A stretch of 64,000 nucleotides of DNA from Pseudanabaena sp. FACHB-1998 (GTDB lineage: Bacteria; Cyanobacteriota; Cyanobacteriia; Pseudanabaenales; Pseudanabaenaceae), in NCBI RefSeq assembly GCF_014696355.1, contig NZ_JACJQA010000014.1, forward strand, positions 1 to 64,000, in the 5' to 3' direction. Made by a program: the position numbers and the translations under genes. Shown piece after piece: positions 60,280-64,000 of this stretch; the first letter of the stretch is position 1, and the number at the start of each line of letters is the position of its first letter. Under the pieces are notes generated by a model, which saw only the letters and a program-made list of their open reading frames with translations, ran no database searches and had not been told where the DNA came from.

Positions 60280-61746
60280 ATGCTAAAACAATTACCAAGT
60301 CAATCTCAGGATACTAGACAAGCGAAGGTAGCTAATCGTAATGGACAGCGTAATTTACTGCCATTTTTCTGGCTCCTTTTAGGAGTATATGCCGCTTTTA
60401 GTATTTCTCAAGTATATAGTAGCAACGTAATTATTGCTGAAGATGCATTTGGTGCAGTAACTATTTCTTTAGCATCAATTATACCTGTATACCTTTGGTG
60501 CTCTGGCAAAGCTTTTGGGATGCCGATTTTTCCTCTCTTCTCTTTGACCTATCTCTGGACTTGTGCCATCCCTTTACTAAGCGAAAATCCCGCAGTATTT
60601 GTTTATACTGTATCGGAAAGACTATTTGCCAGTATGACTGTTACGGGATTTTTAGCTCTGTCAGGCTTTATTTGGTATCAGTTCGTTAATAGATTTCCTG
60701 AGCCCAATAGTCAGTATAGAGTCTTACCAGTGAAACGGGGAGACTCTATATTTCTTGCAATTTTATTGATAGGAAATTTATTTACTGTAGTCAGTCTAGC
60801 GGGATGGTTCTTACTAGATTCCGGCTCAACTTCTTTAATTCGTGGAGCAATATTAGGATTGACTGCCATTGCAACTTTTTCAATGGCTTATAGATATGGC
60901 TCCAATAAATTGTCTCCTATCAATACTAATATTTATTTAATACTAGTTGTAATTTCTTTAATTATTAATGGTGTAGGACTTTTACTCATTAACTCCTTGA
61001 CTATATTCTTAATTACAATTGTTGGATACTCTCTTGGGAAAGGGAAGTTTCCTTGGGTTACAGCTTGTATAATTCTTAGCATATACGCATTACTTCATGC
61101 TGGCAAAGCCCCAATCCGAGAACTATATTGGCAGAAACCTGTAGATCCTTCACAATATATATCGAGATATGTAGAGTGGATTGATTTTGGAATTAAAGAA
61201 ATATCAACACAATCAGATGAAAAAGTAGAAACTGAGCAATCTATTGTTGATCGTGCTAGTGTTCTGCAACAACTTCTGCTAACCCAATCATTAACGGAAA
61301 AAGGCAAACCTCTATTAGAGGGATATACCTACGGAATTATTCCACAGCTACTTGTGCCCAGATTTTTAAATAGTGAAAAAATTACTAGTCACGAAGGTAC
61401 TTCCATTTTAAATATTTACTATGGCAGACAAACTCGTAGGGACACACAAAATACTACTATTGGTTGGGGGGTACTAGCCGAAGCCTATGCTAATTTTGGA
61501 ATTTGGGGATGTGGTTTACTAGCTTTGATTTTTGGAGCTGGTTATGGATATGTCTCTTTAATAAGTATCAATGCGCCTGTATTTAGCGATCGCTACTTAT
61601 TTTCTATTCTCGTACTTAGTTATGCATTCCAAACTGAATTTACTGCAGGTGTATATGTGGCGGCTTTATTTCAATCTACTGTAACCTTATTTGTTTTTGT
61701 GTTTTTCTTGATGAAAGTACAAAATATAGAAGCTATAGAAAGTTAG
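60280..61746 (+). CDS. O-antigen/exopolysaccharide polymerase-like membrane protein
   Basis: 488 residues from ATG 60280, 10 bp after the previous gene; an upstream GTG would overlap that gene. There are about 11-12 membrane helices with a large outer loop (about 260-380), the layout of Wzy-type polymerases. The segment GWGVLAEAYANFGIWGCGLLA is typical of the oligosaccharide repeat unit polymerase group (EAYANFG). It probably links repeat units at the periplasmic face. AT-rich with few HIP1 sites. Confidence 0.72.
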   Translation: MLKQLPSQSQDTRQAKVANRNGQRNLLPFFWLLLGVYAAFSISQVYSSNVIIAEDAFGAVTISLASIIPVYLWCSGKAFGMPIFPLFSLTYLWTCAIPLLSENPAVFVYTVSERLFASMTVTGFLALSGFIWYQFVNRFPEPNSQYRVLPVKRGDSIFLAILLIGNLFTVVSLAGWFLLDSGSTSLIRGAILGLTAIATFSMAYRYGSNKLSPINTNIYLILVVISLIINGVGLLLINSLTIFLITIVGYSLGKGKFPWVTACIILSIYALLHAGKAPIRELYWQKPVDPSQYISRYVEWIDFGIKEISTQSDEKVETEQSIVDRASVLQQLLLTQSLTEKGKPLLEGYTYGIIPQLLVPRFLNSEKITSHEGTSILNIYYGRQTRRDTQNTTIGWGVLAEAYANFGIWGCGLLALIFGAGYGYVSLISINAPVFSDRYLFSILVLSYAFQTEFTAGVYVAALFQSTVTLFVFVFFLMKVQNIEAIES

Positions 61747-62930
61747 TGATTAATTTAGCTATTATCGCCTCACATCCAATTCAGTACTATGCACCGCTTT
61801 TTCGGTGGATATCTCAAGATGATTTGTTTAATATTAAAGTATTCTATCTCTGGGATTTTGGAGTTACCGATCAAATCGACCAAGGATTTAAGCAACCTGT
61901 AAAATGGGATATTCCTTTACTAGTTGGATATGATTTTGAATTTGTTGATAATATCAGCAAAGATCGAGGTACTCATCACATATTTGGCTTGCAGAATCCT
62001 ACCTTAACTCAACAAGTACTAGCATTTAAACCTGACGCTATATTACTGACTGCTTCCTATAACTATGCCAGTATTTACAGATTTAATTGGGAGATGCGAA
62101 ATAAGAATATTCCGATTATATTTCGGGGAGATTCTCATCGGATATTTACCCAAAATAATTGGAAAAGTAATTTAAAAAAGTTATTTATATCTAAAATATT
62201 TGCTGGCTTTGATGCATTTTTGTATGTAGGTAAGGCTAATTACAACTACTTCAGATACCATGCTGTCCCAGATAAAAAATTATTCTTTACGCCCCACTCG
62301 ATTAATTATCAGTTCTTTACAGAAAATAGTTCAGAGGTATTAACAAAAGCTAAGCAATGGAGGCAGGAATTGGGTATTCCTCTTACTGATGCAATTATTC
62401 TATTTGCAGGTAAATTTGAAGATAAAAAGCGTCCACTAGATCTAATCAAAGCTTTTCAATTAGCCAATTTACATGCCGTATCTTTGTTAATAGTTGGTGC
62501 TGGGGTTTTAGAGGATGAGATGCGTAATCTAGCAAAACAAGATGGAGATCGCCTGCAGAATATTTTCTTTGCGCCTTTTCAAAATCAATCACTGATGCCT
62601 CGTACCTATGCTTTGGCAGATTTATTTGTTTTACCCAGTTATGGCAGTGGCGAAACTTGGGGTTTAGCCATTAATGAGGCGATGTGTAGGGGCTGTCCTG
62701 TGATAGTCAGCAGTCACGTAGGTTGTGCTGAGGATCTGGTTAAACCTTGGCAAAATGGCTTGATTTTTGAGGCGGGTCATGTTGAGGCGTTAGTAAATAG
62801 CTTGAGAGATGCATTTAGCGATCGCGATCGCCTCAAACAATGGGGAGAAGAGAGTAAGAAAATTATTGCTCCTTACTCATACGAAAATATAATTGTGGGT
62901 TTAAAACAAGCTTTATCCGCAGTCCTATAA
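61746..62930 (+). CDS. Glycosyltransferase family 4 protein
   Basis: 394 residues, GT-B fold. The C-terminal domain has ILFAGKFEDKKRPLDLIKAF, LLIVGAG, SYGSGETWGLAINEAMCRG with the EX7E motif, and CPVIVSSHVGCAEDLV. The start is GTG 61746, which overlaps the polymerase stop by one base (TAGTG), a sign of coupled translation. The stop lies inside a perfect palindrome shared with ispG. Confidence 0.9.
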   Translation: MINLAIIASHPIQYYAPLFRWISQDDLFNIKVFYLWDFGVTDQIDQGFKQPVKWDIPLLVGYDFEFVDNISKDRGTHHIFGLQNPTLTQQVLAFKPDAILLTASYNYASIYRFNWEMRNKNIPIIFRGDSHRIFTQNNWKSNLKKLFISKIFAGFDAFLYVGKANYNYFRYHAVPDKKLFFTPHSINYQFFTENSSEVLTKAKQWRQELGIPLTDAIILFAGKFEDKKRPLDLIKAFQLANLHAVSLLIVGAGVLEDEMRNLAKQDGDRLQNIFFAPFQNQSLMPRTYALADLFVLPSYGSGETWGLAINEAMCRGCPVIVSSHVGCAEDLVKPWQNGLIFEAGHVEALVNSLRDAFSDRDRLKQWGEESKKIIAPYSYENIIVGLKQALSAVL

Positions 62931-62973
62931 ATGAGAAAGCCTCGCATTGCGAGGCTTTCTCATTTATAGGACT
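62921..62973. terminator. Perfect 53-bp bidirectional terminator
   Basis: AGTCCTATAAATGAGAAAGC then CTCGC-ATT-GCGAG and complement, 25-bp arms. It contains the stop codons of both convergent genes. Confidence 0.9.
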
Positions 62974-64000
62974 AGGGATCGACCCAGCGATCGTCAGATT
63001 TAATAAGTGCTATTAGTTGTTCTACCCCTTCTTCTTCGGGAACGCGCTTAATTTCTTCCTTACCTCGATATAGCGAAATTGTGCCAGGGGTTTTGCCAAC
63101 ATAGCCATAGTCGGCATCTGCCATTTCTCCCGGTCCATTGACAATACATCCCATAACGGCAATGTCAAGTCCGACTAGATGTTTAGTCGCTTCTCGAACT
63201 TTGTGTAAAACTTCTTCGAGATTAAAAAGGGTACGACCACAGGAAGGACAGGCTACATATTCCACCATGGTTTTACGCAAACCAAGAGATTGCAAAATGC
63301 TATAGCAGACGGGAATCTCTTTTTCGGGTGCTTCGGTCAGAGAGACGCGAATTGTGTCCCCAATGCCTTGGGAAAGTAATGTGGCAATACCTGCGGTGGA
63401 TTTAATCCGTCCATATTCTCCATCGCCTGCTTCGGTTACGCCGAGATGAAGAGGATAGTCCATACCTAGCTGATCCATCCGTTTGGTCATTAACTGATAA
63501 GCGGCAATCATCACAGGAACGCGGGATGCTTTCATGGAAATAACGATATTGCGGAAGTCGAGATCTTCGCAGATCCGAATAAATTCGATCGCTGATTCCA
63601 CCATCCCTTGCGGTGTATCGCCGTAGGTAAAGAGCATTCTTTCGGCGAGAGAGCCATGATTTACACCGATTCGCATGGCTTTGCCCTGCTCTTTTAAGGA
63701 CAGTACCAAGGGCTTTAGGGTATCTCTTACCTTTTCGGCAATCTCGTCAAACTCTGATTGGGTGTACTCAGTGCGATTGGCTTTAGGTTTTTCAAATACA
63801 TATAGTCCGGGGTTAATGCGAACTTTATGTATATGCTTGGCAACTTCAAGGGCAATTTTCATGCCATTGTGGTGTACGTCTGCCACAAGTGGCACATCAA
63901 GGTAGGTTCTTTTTAATTTTTGGCGAATTTCTGAAAGCGCGGAAGCGTGCGCCATGCTAGGGACAGTAACCCGCACTATTTCGCATCCGATTTCATGCAA
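62972..64000 (-). CDS. ispG: 4-hydroxy-3-methylbut-2-enyl diphosphate synthase (partial)
   Basis: Iron-sulfur enzyme of the MEP pathway for isoprenoids, including carotenoids and the phytol chain. The window holds the last 342 residues; the N-terminus lies beyond the right edge. Seen are [67 protein letters not shown], and the cluster cysteines in [11 protein letters not shown] and [12 protein letters not shown]. Confidence 0.96.
   Translation of the reverse strand: MHEIGCEIVRVTVPSMAHASALSEIRQKLKRTYLDVPLVADVHHNGMKIALEVAKHIHKVRINPGLYVFEKPKANRTEYTQSEFDEIAEKVRDTLKPLVLSLKEQGKAMRIGVNHGSLAERMLFTYGDTPQGMVESAIEFIRICEDLDFRNIVISMKASRVPVMIAAYQLMTKRMDQLGMDYPLHLGVTEAGDGEYGRIKSTAGIATLLSQGIGDTIRVSLTEAPEKEIPVCYSILQSLGLRKTMVEYVACPSCGRTLFNLEEVLHKVREATKHLVGLDIAVMGCIVNGPGEMADADYGYVGKTPGTISLYRGKEEIKRVPEEEGVEQLIALIKSDDRWVDP

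Overview
The window comes from a cyanobacterium. Direct evidence is a phycocyanin operon (cpcB-cpcA-two rod linkers-cpcD) with the bilin reductase gene pcyA beside it. Further evidence is an orange carotenoid protein with its recovery protein and a carotene ketolase, chlI, ndhB, rpaB with a divergent high-light-inducible gene, ycf37, and the HIP1 octamer GCGATCGC scattered through most genes. The genus cannot be fixed by eye; a Pseudanabaena-like organism is possible but unproven.

Layout. 1-1440: a type I methylase gene (hsdM) cut by an IS630-type element, then a tRNA-like scrap and repeats. 1441-15300: housekeeping and membrane genes (a natH-like amino-acid permease, tkt, aroC, tRNA-Arg, ycf37, mnmA, an orphan TpsB porin, a FIST sensor next to a histidine kinase). 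15450-20450: the phycocyanin operon and pcyA, all on the minus strand. 20570-24980: one gene for a 1468-residue multi-pass membrane protein carrying two in-frame intergenic-type repeats. 25165-27735: the photoprotection set frp-ocp-crtW. 27900-48160: mostly core genes (chlI, thiL, a cytochrome b6 maturation factor, a Ser/Thr kinase, dut, rpaB/hli, lspA, mutS, argC, ndhB), plus a ParA-type ATPase and coiled-coil partner resembling the carboxysome-positioning pair McdA/McdB, and a DUF790 nuclease beside a possible Rad52-like protein. 48211-50976: a small accessory island without HIP1 sites, holding a PD-(D/E)XK nuclease overlapping a HEPN-like protein, and a divergent DUF433/DUF5615 toxin-antitoxin pair with a decayed copy. 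51223-64000: a U32 peptidase, dapB, two tandem tRNA-Glu genes, an atypical response regulator, murQ, a three-gene polysaccharide cluster, and ispG running off the right edge.

The most pervasive unexplained structure is a set of long, near-perfect palindromes at most gene junctions. Their arms reach 30 bp and their loops are usually 3 nt closed by GC-NNN-GC. Many contain or touch stop codons, and one fills the whole space between a stop codon and the next start codon. At least three families with shared flanks can be recognised, one with inverted ends like a MITE.

The strongest candidate for an undescribed system is the nuclease-HEPN pair at 48211-49975. All calls are from reading sequence and translation; no database search was run.
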